64,000 bases of DNA from contig CANUEZ040000151.1 in NCBI GenBank assembly GCA_948099385.1, forward strand, positions 3,976,001 through 4,040,000, in the 5' to 3' direction. This DNA comes from Fasciola hepatica (taxonomy: Eukaryota; Platyhelminthes; Trematoda; Plagiorchiida; Fasciolidae). Below are positions 1-11,869 of this stretch, piece after piece. How positions within the stretch are numbered: position 1 is the stretch's first letter; each line of letters opens with the position of its first letter. The translations under genes and the position numbers were made by a program. Below the pieces are notes generated by a model, which made no database searches, was not told the origin of the DNA, and was given only the letters and a program-made list of their open reading frames with translations.

Positions 1-1472
1 ACGTGGTTGTCAACTGGACCAGAAAGCACAAGATGTGACCTATTGAACTTTGCCAGAATGTATTGTGTTGCATTGCGTGACATGGTATTTCATTACAGGG
101 ACATAAGTGAGTGAAAATTTCACCTCCGGGGTGATAAAAAAAAGAGGAAAACGATTGAAAACTGGAAGTTGGGTGCGATTAAATCTGCGTGTTAGTGCTG
201 AAGAAGGAATAGGGTTTTGGTAAAAGTAGTTCATGAGAGAAACAATCAAAACTAGGCACTTTAGAAGCCCTACGGGGACAAATGACTTATAATGAACCTC
301 AGACTTGTGAGGATCTTTGGTATAAACTTTCAGTAGGCCTGCTTTACATTTCACAGACTTGACTCAGCATAGCACCAGAAAAGGGATTTAAAGGACCAGA
401 TTACATATAAGTTTTGCGTTTAAGTATGCTTAGGCCTTTCTTCAAAACATCATCAAGACCAAACAGGAGAAATATGGGGTAAAGATGTGAGGAAAAATAT
501 TTGAAAAAAGCGAATTGAAGTTTATAGATTTGCATAAGATGACTCGCTGGGTGAAAAGATAAATAAGTAGGGTTTTGTATCCCATTCTTGTGTCTGCGCA
601 TACGAAGGGAGGGGCATATACAGAATGAATTCGTAGGCCCGGTAACAATGACCGAGATATGGAATAAAGAACCCGGTGAAGTCCAAGTATATAAGATGAT
701 TTTATTACGTTTACGAATGAGTTTAGTGGCCTCAATGGCTCACTGCCCTAAAAGGGATAGCCTTGAAACTTTAGGTAGAGAACCACTCCAGGTGTGGTAT
801 CGATCGAGGCGACGCCGAATTATTGTCTATCCCAATGGTGTTTACTTGGTATTTGATGGAGTTCATCCTGCGAGGCGATCAGTGCGGGCCAGTAAAAAGC
901 TTATTCGATTTCTGGATGGGTTTACCGTTCGACCAGATTCGGTGCAAAAAAGCTATAAAAAGTAGAAAAAGACAACATAACTGGGACCTGTGATCCCAGG
1001 ATGATGACATAGAATGTGGTAAATAGGTCTGAGTCGTCAGGGTGTAGCAGAAGGCTAAATATTACGTACACGAAATAAGCCGCTGATCCTGCAAGTCTGT
1101 AAGAAATAAGGATTTGCAACTATCACAGAACTTTTAACAGATCATAAAACTATGAATGACCACCGTCGCCGGGCAGATATGAGCAGAGAAAAATGATTCA
1201 CCGGAGATCGCTGACGAAATATGATGTTCCGCTAAATTCATTTCAGATGCGTTTGTGGTGTCGAGTTTCTCAGGCAAGCAAAAACCACGTGCTTCTATAT
1301 ATCCGAAGGGAAATACAGTGCCATAAAATGCATGGTGCCTAACCAAACTGAAGTGGAGTGAACCCAGACGTTCTACAGTCTCCTTTTCGTACATAGTAAA
1401 ATATGCGCACCTACGTGCTAGGGTGACTACATGAATCCTGCACCACAGCTAGCACGTACGATCACACACACT

Positions 1473-1473
<1 letters not shown>
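1..1473. other. Anonymous sequence, no supported gene
   Basis: I see no recognised domain, RNA gene or transposon signature here. The only open frame worth separate mention is on the plus strand at 588-965 and is listed on its own. The stretch looks like intron or intergenic DNA. Confidence 0.5.
588..965 (+). CDS. Unrecognised ORF, possible single exon
   Basis: This frame is open for 125 codons. I do not recognise the product. The C-terminal half is basic, with an Arg-rich patch (RSRRRR) followed by VYPNGVYLVFDG. That loosely resembles the NG and F-x-G pattern of doublecortin-type domains, but the match is too short to call. The stretch could be one exon of a larger gene, but I found no convincing splice acceptor and donor pair around it. 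A chance ORF is at least as likely. Confidence 0.15.
   Translation: MCLRIRREGHIQNEFVGPVTMTEIWNKEPGEVQVYKMILLRLRMSLVASMAHCPKRDSLETLGREPLQVWYRSRRRRIIVYPNGVYLVFDGVHPARRSVRASKKLIRFLDGFTVRPDSVQKSYKK

Positions 1474-1504
<31 letters not shown>
1474..1504. repeat. (AC)n microsatellite
   Basis: This is an almost perfect run of AC dinucleotides, about 15 units, followed by imperfect CA-rich sequence. It is a simple repeat with no coding signal. Confidence 0.95.
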
Positions 1505-1508
<4 letters not shown>

Positions 1509-1984
1509 AACACACAACTCATTAACCTAATTCCAGAGGTTCTAATTAACAGGTTGCAGTAAAACTTTTTAGTATTTTTCTTCCCTCAAGCACAACCCTC
1601 ATGCGTTCGCACTGGGCATAAAATACTCTGATTCACATAGAAAATGTGGTATACACATTTTAGTATCCGTTTGGTGCGATAAATTTGGCAAATACTGTTC
1701 GGAACACCATTCAGGTATTCCAGCCAAACAGCTGATTGAATAATTCTTTTCAACTGTTGAATTCGCGTTACGAGCTAAAAATTCTGAAATATTTCCGTGA
1801 CCACGCGCGGTTACGAAACAATCCTCCCCTCGGGTGACATATTTAACCCCACGGTAGGTGAGGGAATTCAAACAGACAGCACCTTCAGTTGTTACTAGGA
1901 CATACAAGCGAAACAGATAATTGTATTTTTTATCTGCCTTGCAGTTTTCAAATAAATACTGTTTGCTTGATAATTCCTATTCAG
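1505..1984. other. Anonymous sequence
   Basis: I see nothing recognisable here. A minus-strand open frame at 1599-1907 lacks any family resemblance and is treated as chance. Confidence 0.5.
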
Positions 1985-2160
1985 CAGAAGTGTTTAATTC
2001 ATTACTGAAAACCATGGAAGCACTGTATAGCTACTTAAAATTCGGTAAAATTTATCAACAGTAAGTAGCCATCGCGTCTCGAAAACCGGGTGAACGACTA
2101 TGAGTCGAAGTCCTAGCCGGGCAAATCGGGCTGGTTTTCAGTGTTTTGTTTAACTTCCCC
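1985..2160 (-). mobile_element. Degenerate SM-alpha-like SINE (family 2), copy 1
   Basis: Read on the minus strand, this stretch aligns by eye with the family-2 SINE at 47.6-47.8 kb. It has a decayed B box inside CACCCGGTTTTCGAGACG, then a spacer, then the shared 3' segment AGTGCTTCCATGGTTTTCA. The hammerhead position is decayed: TTGATAA stands where the better copy has CTGATGA, and GAAAC is lost. It is an old copy of a tRNA-derived, Pol III-type retroposon. A further short piece of the same 3' segment appears near 2545-2580 on the minus-like orientation. Confidence 0.55.
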
Positions 2161-4029
2161 ACTACATGACATAGCGCTTCGTTCCGCCACCGGTTTCAAC
2201 CAGTAATAACTTGCTGGTCGCACAGAGATCGACCCATATGATAAAAAACATATTCGTAGAGAGCCTAAGTGACAACAAATGTACTGTTGGAAACAACCTA
2301 CTCCAGCTTGTCTACGCAATCCGTGTGAGTAGTAAACTTGATGTGATGATCAAATGATTCATCATACAGCGGGTTATTATCACTTAGAGCCAGTGACGAA
2401 AGGGTGCCATACAATGTGGTGTTGAAGTCAAATATACCATTCAGGTTCAGTTCGGAGAAGCTGGTCGTTAGCTGTTCCCCATTCACTTGCCCCAAGTTCG
2501 ACTACCAGTTCGATGCATGTGTCGATGATTCTCAAATGGGTTGAACCAAGTGTACAGTGTTTCCATAGTTTCTATGGTGAGCTTTCATCTTTGATACCGC
2601 ACGGCGAACCACTTTATGTTCAAACTAAATCTCTAGCCACGCACAGAAGTTTCCGTTTCACAAAAAATGACATTCTTTAAGACGAAATTGGCAGGACATT
2701 GCGCACGATGGACATCTGTGCCACACGTCTTTGGGGCTTTGTCGTGTTTCCCTAAGTGAAATGGAGTACAGTCTTGTAGGCGGAAAAATATCCCAGTGAT
2801 CACAAGCACGAAACACAAATTCCGTTATTCCTGGAATAAAACTTTAGTTTGAATACCTCTTCCACTTTGTAGGAGATGCAAACGAAACCCGATTTCGACA
2901 AACCGTTGACCCGGTGTACCGCCACGAATTTTTGACTAACCACAGGGTTTCAAACCAAGAAATACCTAATCCAAATATTTCTTATTTTTGAACAAAAACT
3001 CTGTATAAGACTACTACTAACAGAAAAATATCCAGCATTCTGTTCCATGCCCGAGTTCCAGTGGGTTATATTTCAAATCGGAATTGGTGAATTCATAGCT
3101 TTTTTTTTTGGGGGGGGGGGGGGTCAATTCTTTGCTCATAAATCAGCTTGCTCTCCCGTCGTGTGCATCGCTATCACATTAGATGCAGACAGGGCAAATC
3201 ACAAAATTGCATGTAAAAGGCGTCCGTCCTCACCGAACCGAATGGTGAGTAAATAGTCTGGGACAGTTGGATTTTACGCACTAGCACAGTTCGAGTTAAT
3301 TAATAAGGGAACAGACATGATGAGGACGATGACGATCACGTGGGCGAAACTGGAAACACGAGGAATTCAGGGTAAATACACGTATGTGTGTGTGCGTGTT
3401 CCGGGGAGTGTTCGCGCTTGTGTGGGTGCGTGTGTATGTGTGAGTCATCAGTGGATGCGACAGGGGAAAACGTGTTTGCCTAAAGCAAAAGTCTACATCA
3501 GAAATGTTTTGTTTGTTTTTCGAAGATTTCAAACAAACCAGCGTTTGAAAGATTTTGGAAAAAGAGGCCGAGTAAATCTTTTAGATGAAGAGAAAACTGA
3601 GAGACTCTTCTACTGGATGCAGTCACAATTCCATTGAGTAACACGTAGAAATCCGATTACCAATACATAAATGATGGAAAAATAATTAGCGGATGCGAAA
3701 GGAAAAAGAAGCAGCGCTAAACTGTGAAGACAACAAGGGACATACGGTTTCGTAATTAGCCCGTGAGCGTTCTTAAGTAAGAATTGGGGCGGACGAAGTG
3801 CATCAACCAGTTGGGTGCACTCGATAATCAATCGTTGCAGAGAGGATGGGAACATGATTCGAATTTCGAACAAAGGTAAAATTATTACATTTCAAGCAAC
3901 CGGGACATTCGCTGCAAAATGGACCGTGGCAGCATGAGGGTACTGAAATAATAACGTTCTTTGCAGAAAGCAAATTTCATTTTAAGTTCCAGAAGATTTC
4001 TGGTCAAAAAACCGGAGTCAAAATGATTC
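2161..4029. other. Anonymous sequence with TG-rich patch
   Basis: I found no supported gene. A TG-rich patch at about 3380-3445 inflates an apparent plus-strand ORF (3317-3637), whose Cys/Val-rich product is a reading of the simple repeat. The T10/G14 run at 3100-3123 is listed separately. Confidence 0.5.
3100..3123 (+). repeat. Homopolymer junction T10-G14
   Basis: Ten T residues are followed directly by fourteen G residues. The plus strand switches from pyrimidine to purine at one point. The G run could form an intermolecular or slipped quadruplex. The exact length is prone to sequencing error. Confidence 0.85.
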
Positions 4030-4826
4030 ATCATCATCTTCGCACAGCGTTAAAAAGTAGGGCAAGCCCCACTGACCACTGCATATCGCACGGTGTTGCA
4101 CGTTGAATAAGAAAGTATGAATATACAAGACGGAGACGGAGTGAACCTACTCGGCAGGAAAAGAGAAAGAAGAACGCACTAGTAGCCAACACTCGAAATA
4201 CACAGTCTAACTGTACAAACGCACATAGATCAATCATTCCGATTCGACAGAAAATGACAACACGATCACCAATGTTCACGGTTCACTGCCATATACTTCA
4301 GTGTCTCCAGCCAACCGGTTGAGGAATATTTTGGACCCCAACATCAAAAACGTGAGACACCTACTTTTCCTAAGTTCGATGTACATTTTCTCATTCCTCA
4401 CTGCCAAATCATCTGTCGATCTCCACGTGATTTCTTCTACTCCTGATGAGGAACGGAGAATAGAGCACGGTACGGTAGGTGTGTGTTTGTCATACGTAAC
4501 ACGTGCCCCCAACCAACAAAGTCTACTAATCTGCATAAGCTGTGATAGAACATTCCCTGAACTGATACTCAGTATTCAACATCTCACCTCAGTACTGCTC
4601 ACTCGGTTATTTCACCGAACCTTAGCGATACTACGCAAAAATCGATGGTGGAAAACCTCAAGACGACGATTTTCCGCAGGCACAATACATGTCTCACAGC
4701 TATACGACAACACTGAACACACCACAGCACATTACACAAGACCTTTCAACTTCAGTGAAATATCAGATCGGTGCCACAACTGCTTCAGTCCAGCGTACGC
4801 CGCTCGAGCATTGGTTGTACCCATGC

Positions 4827-5724
4827 TCACCTCTCATCCATCGTCAAGCTACTGCTGAGGTAGGTAAACCGGTCGACAGTTGCCAGCACCCCTCCATCGA
4901 GCATCAAACTCGGAATCGGTGGCCTCCAGTCTTGTAACATCACTTTACAGTTTGGAGGTGCAAAGCGCATGCCGAATGGAACCACAGCTCTTGCGAGTCT
5001 ATCTAGTGCACGTTGAGCATGTTCCGTGGATTCGAACAAACAGACAACATCGTCCGCGAGATCTAGATCACATAGCTTTCCACTATTTCCTGGTTCGACG
5101 CCTACATCCTGAAGATTTTGCAGCGCACTCTCCATTATTTTGTCCATGACGAAGTTGAACAGGAATGGAGAAATAGGACATCCCTGTCGAACACCGCTGG
5201 TTGTTTCCAACATACCCGATAGTTCACCGTAAACTCTCACGGAGCCAGAAGTATGAGAGTGCAATGACCTCAGTAGATTCACGAACTTCTGGGCCATAAC
5301 TTTCCGGTAAAGACTACTGAAAAGCACTGCTCGATCAACTGAATCAAAGGCGCCATTCGAGTCGATCGGCGGTGTACGTGACGCGTTTGAATTAGTTGGC
5401 GAAGAGTAAAAATTTGGTCGATGAATCCTCGACTCGGGCGGAATCCGGCTTGCTTTTCGTGGATGTTCCTTTCGAGAGCTGGTGTCAGACGGAGAAGCAA
5501 AATCGAGTCTAGTAATTTGGTGACCATCGAAATTAAGCTAATCCCACGATCGTTACTACAGTGTCATTGCGTATTCGCTTCCTGAAGATGAGAACAATCG
5601 ATGACTCGCTCCATATTACCGGAATATGCTCCTCGTTCCAAGTGTCACAAAGTAAAGCGATAAGTGATTTTGAAATGTGCTTTTCCAGAAATAATCTTGA
5701 AAAGAAAAGCCAGATTTGCAACAT
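4827..5724 (-). pseudogene. RTE reverse transcriptase, broken (copy A)
   Basis: The RT would copy element RNA at a nicked chromosomal target. Visible motifs in order on the minus strand are LCDTWNEEHIPVIWSES (N-terminal RT region), EKQAGFRPSRGFIDQIFTL, then SGVRQGCPISPFLFNF, then LADD in place of the usual YADD at the catalytic loop. Compared with copy B, about 19 bp are missing near 5355-5375. That shifts the frame just where the first catalytic aspartate motif (AFDSVDR in copy B) should be. A second frameshift near 5545 is shared with copy B. The three open pieces (5533-5724, 5279-5527, 4827-5327) are one ancestral domain. Confidence 0.85.
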
Positions 5725-5875
5725 AGCACGATGTGTCCGGGACGATTTCGCTGCATCTCAACATGGTGCATACTGCAGAACGATACTGTTTATATAAGTC
5801 CATGCAAAACTATAATGCTCGACAAATATAGCGGAAATTACAATAGTCAAGTTACGTCACCATGGTAAAGAAACA

Positions 5876-6226
5876 TTAACAAAGAGCTGTTTCTGCTGAC
5901 ACAATATAGGGTTTCCATCGATGTATGGCAATGGCTTCAGCAAAGCTCAAAAGCCTGGTATTCTCTGCCACGTAAATGACCCGAAACGCAGTGCTTCGGT
6001 CAGCTGGATGTTGCGTCATCAGAAGGTGACGAGCGATGACCGACGACGGGATCTTATGGTTTCGAACGTTGTCATTATGCCTTCGATCTGACCCTGACTG
6101 CATCACAAAACGTTGTACCCAATTTGGAATGTGTTCAATCACTCGGTTACGTAACTGCCGCTCTGTTCAACCCACGTAGGTTGCTCCGCAACTACACTGA
6201 AATTGGTAAATCAGATTCGATTTGAT
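5876..6226 (-). pseudogene. PLE GIY-YIG endonuclease domain with nonsense codon
   Basis: The domain starts after the stop near 6227 with YQFQCSCGATYVG, the PLE version of the GIY-YIG core preceded by a CxC pair. A TGA at 6169-6167 follows YVG directly, where family members usually have Arg, so a CGA to TGA change is likely. The frame then runs on as TERQLRNRVIEH, with the conserved Arg, and ends with LLSFAEAIAIHRWKPYI, which carries the catalytic Glu. All core elements are present apart from the nonsense codon, so this is a recently broken endonuclease. Confidence 0.85.
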
Positions 6227-7085
6227 TTACAGAGATGGACGTTGTTTCACCGAGGGTGTGGGGATCTCAATCGTTCGATGAACAATTCTGATGTCAGCTG
6301 CATAATATGTTCGGGCAAGCGCTGATCCAAGTTGTCGTTTGAGCAAGCAATTGACGTCACCACCTTTGAATGGAAGACAAAGGGTGACTAGTAATTTTTC
6401 TACTGAATAATTCGTTTGTCTGATGACTTTAGGCTTGCTGTGACTTTCGATAAACGCATCGAGATAAGCGTTTCCAGTCAAAGCTTCTTTCAGCTGTCGT
6501 AGTTCGTTGCCAATCCTGTCTTTTGTGCAGATACGTCGTGCTCTTTGAAATAGTGTTCGGACCAGGCCACGTTTATACTCCACAGACACAAAGCTGTCAA
6601 AGTGCAAGTATTGGCCTGTCCAAGTTTCATTTAGGTAGACAGATCTGGCGATTGTTCCATCATTCCTTCTAGTCATTTTTAATGTCGAGGAAGTGCAGTG
6701 TATCTTCTATTTCTGCTTCCATCGTAAATCGTATATTCGGGTGCAGATAATTGAGTTCATCCATAATCCATGTTGTCTCTTCTAGACTTTTTGTGATGAT
6801 TAGAGCATCATCAACGTATCGTTTGTAAAGTTCTGAACATTCCAGGATTTCGCTCGCCTTTTCCTCAAGACGAGCCATAAGTACATCTGCCAGAATGGGA
6901 CCTAATGGACTTCCCATTGCGACACCGTCAATTTGTCTGTAAGCCCGACCAAGGAAGGAAAACGATACGTTTGTTGTGCACAGTAGTAATTGTCGTTCCA
7001 GAACTGATACCGGTATACCGATTTTGAGTTGGTTTTTACTCGACATGGTCACAGATGATACGTATGACCTCCCAAACGGGGACAT
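6227..7085 (-). pseudogene. PLE reverse transcriptase, C-terminal half
   Basis: PLE RTs are related to telomerase RT. The visible motifs are YRQIDGVAMGSPLGPILADV (palm motif with MGSPLGP), then YKRYVDDALII carrying the catalytic YVDD, then LHFLDI. The frame shifts near 6670, after which the thumb and linker region continues as WTGQYLHFDSFV to 6227. The fingers and the first catalytic aspartate are missing because the copy is 5' truncated. An in-frame stop at about 6227 separates this part from the GIY-YIG domain. Confidence 0.85.
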
Positions 7086-7615
7086 TCCCTAGTTTGAAAA
7101 GAACTGGGGGACGTTCGTCGGGACCGGCCGTTTTCCCTCGCTTGAGTAATCGAATGGGGGCTCAAGTGATACCACCCAAGGAATTGCACTTGTTGACACA
7201 GGAGTAACTACACTAGCGCGAGGCCAGTTGAAGTGTTACTTGAAGTATTCGGCCTAACGGTCGAGCCTTTGTTCTTTGCCATGAATGGGTTCCCCGTTTC
7301 TATCACACATCGTCTCGCTGATCAGGGTTTGCAGTCCACCGGTGTCCTGAATAAGTTTGAACAGTCTTTGACTGTTACTTGAAGGAGCTGCCATTTCCAT
7401 TTCTTCGACTGCCTTAACCCATTAATTTTTGCAAGCCTTCTTAAGGCTTTTCATAACTTGGCTTTGTAGATTTATCTGTCTTATTTAACCCCTAACAGTT
7501 CGAGAGCTGACGTTTTCGCTCTATTGGCCTGATCGACTCTTGCGAAATCCACTGTCTTTGATGGACATCGGGTCTATGATCACAGGCAAAACCTGCAACC
7601 ACATGCACTGCCTGT

Positions 7616-7985
7616 TTGACATGGGGCCGATGCTCATCTATATTATTGCAGTATGACCGATCTAACTCAGATTTCTTGTGGAGTTACAGCCCCATTTCGC
7701 TATACAATATGAGCTGTGTCGTAAAGTCGAATAAGACAGGAATAATCGACTGTCTGTACAAAAGTGGAGAAGCCTATCCCCGTTACCGGTGTATTGAGCG
7801 AATAGAGCACAGAGCCCGTCTAAACAGGCTTCTGACGCGCCAACTTTGCCAACCTGTGCATTGAAATCACCTGCTAGCACTACAATGTCAGAGCCTTTGC
7901 TTCTGCGAACGAGAATGCCGATTTCATCGTAGAACACATCCTTCCGCTTGTCACAGATTTAGTCTGTTGAGGGGGCGTAGGCCGG
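7616..7985 (-). pseudogene. RTE apurinic-type endonuclease fragment (copy A)
   Basis: This fragment corresponds to the C-terminal half of the element endonuclease, which nicks the target DNA in RTE elements. The motif VVLAGDFNAQVG, with its catalytic GDFNA, is clear and matches VVLGGDFNAQVG in copy B. It is preceded by ILVRRSKGSD, matching ILVRISKGSD in copy B. The N-terminal motifs are absent. Premature stops end the frame near 7662. Identity to copy B is visibly lower here than in the RT region. Confidence 0.75.
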
Positions 7986-8010
7986 TATCACAAACAGAAT
8001 AAGTCAAAAT

Positions 8011-9779
8011 AATTCGACTGCAGTGATGTGTGAAAGTCCTTGAACCAAAAGTTTGTTCTCCAATTTACTATTCATATTGCCAAATATCACCCAATGGTAG
8101 GTGAACGCACTCCGAAGTCTCGCATAATGACTTTACTTCCCCACTAGCGGTGAAATCATGGCTGAGCAAACATTCCTAATTGTGTAATATGTGAAGCGAA
8201 CGCATTTGTCGAATAGAAAGAACTGCGCAGATCAAAACCCAATGTCAGGTTATCGAAAGCCTTCTGTGCTGTATGTAAAAACAACAATGTGAGTGGTCAA
8301 TTGTGTACGGATCAACCATTGATTGGTCAACACTATGGGCAGCAGATAATTGAGCTCCCTTTGATGGATTGTAAATTCGCCTCCACAAAATGAATTTGGA
8401 GTCAGTAGGCTACGCTTCGCTGTGGTGTGGCGTGGAGCAATGTATTGTATCGATACAACTTTTAAGTTCGAAATGTTATCAGCCGTTCAAATACCATTTA
8501 CCTGGGAAACCGTTTGGAACGACCAGTACCAAATTAGAAAGGGAGGCTCCATTTAGTAAATTTCGTAAATTTTTTTAGAATGATCTGTATTCTGGTATCA
8601 ATACGTACTTTATCATTAGGAGCCCATACACAGTTACTGCTTAGGATCTCATTGTTGGTTTTCTGCAGGGCTAATAGTTCACTTATAGTGGAGTCAAAAC
8701 GAAAGCTCTTCACTCAACAACGCACCATTTCCCGACCACTTGCTATCAATGATCGCCACCCTACTTATCCCGCTGTAAAATATGCAGGCAGGCTCTATAA
8801 ATGTTGTTGCATTAGCCAGAAGATAACTTAACCGAAAATAAACTTGTTCTCGATTTTACAGTGTGCTTTTTGAATAAGGCATCATTTACCTCGAGTCTTA
8901 AGTGCATCACCAGCCATTAACATTCGATCAGACTTATTGTCAATCCAAGTTTATAAGACGTCCATTTCACAGCCCGCGACGTTGACTGTCATGAATTCTG
9001 CCTAACAAAAGCTTCGTGCTGTAAGTCACACAACGTGTAGAATAGGATAACCACAGGAAGGATCCGATGGTACATGCGACAAACTTCACGAAATTGGACA
9101 ACTATATCAGCACTGTCCAGATATCCTGCCCGCCAACGTTTCCTGTCAGGGAAAATATATGAATCGTGTCACGAGGAGAGTTCGTGATTCTTTGCTTCGC
9201 AAGTGTAGAGACAAAGGAATCTTTTCCATTTACTGTGCTGCTTCACGCATCACCGATCCCATTCATCAAATCTGACTGAATGACCTGAGATTAGATGACG
9301 CGTAATACGACAAGGGACCCCAGTACGGTGTCACCTCAAAAATGAGTCACATCTTAATCTGACTATGATGCGATTAAAGAAGAGAGATGAGACGGAGAAA
9401 AGTCTTCTGAGTCAAAGGCAAAGTTCGGCGAAAGAACGCCACAGGCATAGGCGCGGTCAAGAAGTGTTTTCGACGCCTGGGCAACTAGTGGGATCGAATT
9501 TCACTCATTCCCATTCTCACAACTTAGGTCAAACCACTCATCTCTGCCTCGATTGATCTTTTGATGTAATCAGAGCACGTAATTGCCAGAGTTGTTCAAT
9601 GCAAAACATTCTCCGTGTTTGAATTTAGATTCACGCGCTCGACTGTAGGATGTTTTTCAAGGCCATCACATCTGACTGATGTCCGTCGCATCTAAACAAC
9701 CATCGAATCTAGCTAAGACGAGTCTTCTAGGAAAATAAAAGTTTTTAGGACGAAAGAAGATGTCCATTCGCCTCTGCCC
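8011..9779. other. Anonymous sequence
   Basis: I saw no gene, SINE or transposon motif. Small open frames (8390-8578, 8580-8831, 9365-9556) show no family resemblance. Confidence 0.5.
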
Positions 9780-9985
9780 CACCTTCTCTCTTATCGTTTA
9801 TTTGCCTCATTTAGGAATGGTTCAGTATTTATTGAAGGGGGGCAGCAGCCAGTTGTGAACTGACCGCCAGCCGAAGTAGAATTCGAACCTAGGACAAGGA
9901 TTTTGGAGTTCACCGTGATGACCAGTTGACCACACAGTAGTGCTTTGATGAAAACCCTCAAAGGGAGAGCTGATAAGACTAGTCC
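9780..9985 (-). mobile_element. tRNA-derived SINE, family 3, copy 1
   Basis: On the minus strand the head reads GTGGTCAACTGGTCATCACG (A-box region), then TAGGTTCGAATTC, a near-consensus Pol III B box. The body continues through GGCGGTCAGTTCACAACTGG to an A-rich 3' end with AATAAA. The same order, with matching blocks, is seen on the plus strand at 63116-63275. I call it a short non-autonomous retroposon copied by another element's RT. Confidence 0.65.
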
Positions 9986-10499
9986 ACATTATATAACAAT
10001 GAGTAGGGACGTCCTGTTTTCCCGAGGAATTTAGTACCACAGGAACCAGAACACTTCCCGTAGTTTAAAAGCTGAAGGCCGCAGTTGAGGAACCATCCAT
10101 CACAAATGAATGATTTCTCTGAGAAAATATAGATTAAACTATTTGTATTACGAAAGAAACAAGCATAAATCCAAGGGGTCTTTGGGCGCTAGTATGAATG
10201 TAAAATTGGGCCTACCGTAGGAAGCACAAGCAGTTGTTCTGACCTTGTGAATCGATTCATGGCAGTTTCTCATAATAAAAGAAACCTATGCATCCTGTTT
10301 GACTGTCCGACGTGTACTCTCCTGAGTCTTTCTCTGTTCCCTTCTAATAAAACTTTTACTGAACTGTTACAACAGTTGAATACCTCCGAAATGGGGTTGA
10401 AAAATGGACTATGCAGAGGGATAATACGGAAAAAATGTCTATTTGCCAAACGAGCTTCAGATGCCCGTCGATGGGAACACTAACTCAATATTAGTCTGT
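9986..10499. other. Anonymous sequence
   Basis: I found nothing recognisable. The plus-strand open frame at 10247-10483 has no family resemblance. Confidence 0.45.
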
Positions 10500-10864
10500 C
10501 CAGTGTGACCTGCTTCCATGAATCTAATCAAAATCTGATCGTTTGTTTTTGGATGCCTTTCATAATCTAGCTTCCCAAGGGTCGAAATGCATGCAATGAT
10601 ATTCAGGTTCGCACCTTCACTTGATGGCGAGGTTTTGATGTACGGTTTTCCTTTTAATAGATCGTCCGATCAATCGAGAGCGCCAAAAGTTGTATTTTGT
10701 TTCATCAACGTAAAGTCGTAACACAGAGCTTCCATGAACTCGTAACCATTCTGCACAATGGGGCACACTTTGTCTTGACGTAAATTGGTTGGATTGTGAG
10801 TTTTTTGCGTGCTATGACCATGGCTTTTAAGGAGTCGATCAAAATCCGGAACTTTTGTACTCAC
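10500..10864 (-). pseudogene. IS630/Tc1-type DDE transposase relic 1
   Basis: This is a fragment of a cut-and-paste transposase of the IS630/Tc1/mariner superfamily (DDE_3-like). Just after the codons around 10715, the minus strand reads YVDETKYNFWRSRS, where D is the first catalytic aspartate. After a frameshift near 10660 it continues as PSSEGANLNIIACIS and LGKLDYE. The same order (FIDETNYNIWRCRS, then PSSKGPNLNILACSS) occurs in the relic at 52.6-53.1 kb, so both belong to one family. The C-terminal catalytic residues are not recognisable here. Confidence 0.65.
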
Positions 10865-11869
10865 ATATTATTCTAACCCGAGTGGAAGTTATTGAAAGAT
10901 TCACGTCCACTATACCGTATAGCTTAACGATAACTCCACCCGGAAATTTCCCTTTCTTGAGTTCTCGTTTCAACCCAGTTTTTTGATCTCGTTTTGCGGT
11001 GCCTCTATGTTTTTGTGTTCTTTCCCAGATGTTAAGACGTCAGCCTCAAATCATCGCCGTTCCCGGTACATTGTACAATGCACCTGCGATCTTCATGGTT
11101 GACAGTTTTTGTTCTGCGTATAGGATTTTCGTTCTCTGGGTTCGTTCCGATTATTTCTATCTCCTCTATTACTTCCTCGGTGAACGTCATTGTTCTGACT
11201 TATTCGTTTCACGAATAACACTTGCCCATTCTCACACCATTATGCTAGGCTGAAACTGACCGGGCGACCAAAAGCCGTTAGGGATTAACGTTTACTTGTC
11301 ACACCCTCGTGTGTTTTTCAGTGCGGTGATTACATCGCATCACCTGATTAGGTCATTTTTTCACTTGGAGCCCACTTGATCTCGTCGTACCCCGAGTAGG
11401 TAAAAACATCGAGAATTGACAATCTCATGCCAGTTGGAGAGTTCTGCACACGCATGCGGTGCCTTTGGCTTTACAGTCTAGTTAAGCCGTAAGGTGTTAT
11501 CATGTTCGGGTTGGCCCAAATATTCCGGTTGCACCACTTTCTGGAATTCAGATCCACGCTACAGAGTCTGATTAGATGTGTGAGTCGAAAAATCTGATAT
11601 TTCACTGTTTACACAAGGTGTGGGACAATTGTTCCAAGAGATACTGATGAATGACTCTTAAACTCTGGTGCAAGGCTCTGAAATAGCGGTGTTTGGCTCT
11701 TGATCTTCGGAAAATACTGCAGCCTAGCAGCTAATCGACACGGAATTAATTTTCATACTATCACATACTTCTTTTATTTACAGGACTGTTTTGTTTTATG
11801 AGATGGGATAAATTTACAGGATTTGTGCTTCTGAAGGAATCCGGTTAATATAAGTAGTATGGTATCGCA
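10865..11869. other. Anonymous sequence
   Basis: I saw no supported gene or repeat. The plus-strand open frame at 10999-11253 encodes a hydrophobic stretch rich in Tyr, Phe and Leu without recognisable motifs. Confidence 0.45.

Larger units (their letters stand above)
5677..7088 (-). mobile_element. 5'-truncated Penelope-like element nested in RTE copy A
   Basis: On the minus strand this holds the second half of a PLE reverse transcriptase, a linker and a GIY-YIG endonuclease, then about 200 bp of 3' sequence. Alignment of copies A and B of the host RTE shows the insertion precisely. Near 7089 the RTE resumes with CTAGTTTGAAAAGAACTGGG, and near 5676 it stops after GTGATTTTGAAATGT. The 5' end lies inside the RT palm, the usual truncation pattern of PLE insertions. 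I could not define a clean target-site duplication. Confidence 0.8.
4030..8010 (-). mobile_element. RTE-clade non-LTR retrotransposon, copy A (interrupted)
   Basis: Reading from 8010 down to 4030, the order is an endonuclease fragment, the linker upstream of the reverse transcriptase, the reverse transcriptase (RT) and the C-terminal region. This is the normal order of an RTE/SR2-type element. The 4372-5676 part is almost identical to copy B at 14.8-16.1 kb. A PLE of about 1.4 kb sits inside it between about 5677 and 7088, exactly where copy B is continuous. The 3' part (4030-4370) is shared with copy C at 33.3 kb but missing from copy B. The endonuclease N-terminus is absent, since similarity to copy B stops near 8010. 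The copy is dead. Confidence 0.85.

Noticed and set aside
4301..4858. 185-codon plus-strand ORF
   Set aside because: It is the antisense of the RTE C-terminal region; the minus-strand reading has the family motifs and the same sequence recurs at 14.8 and 33.6 kb.
9121..9165. CCTGACAGGAAACGTTGG on the minus strand
   Set aside because: The box would be CTGACAG, not CUGANGA, and there is no room for stem II.
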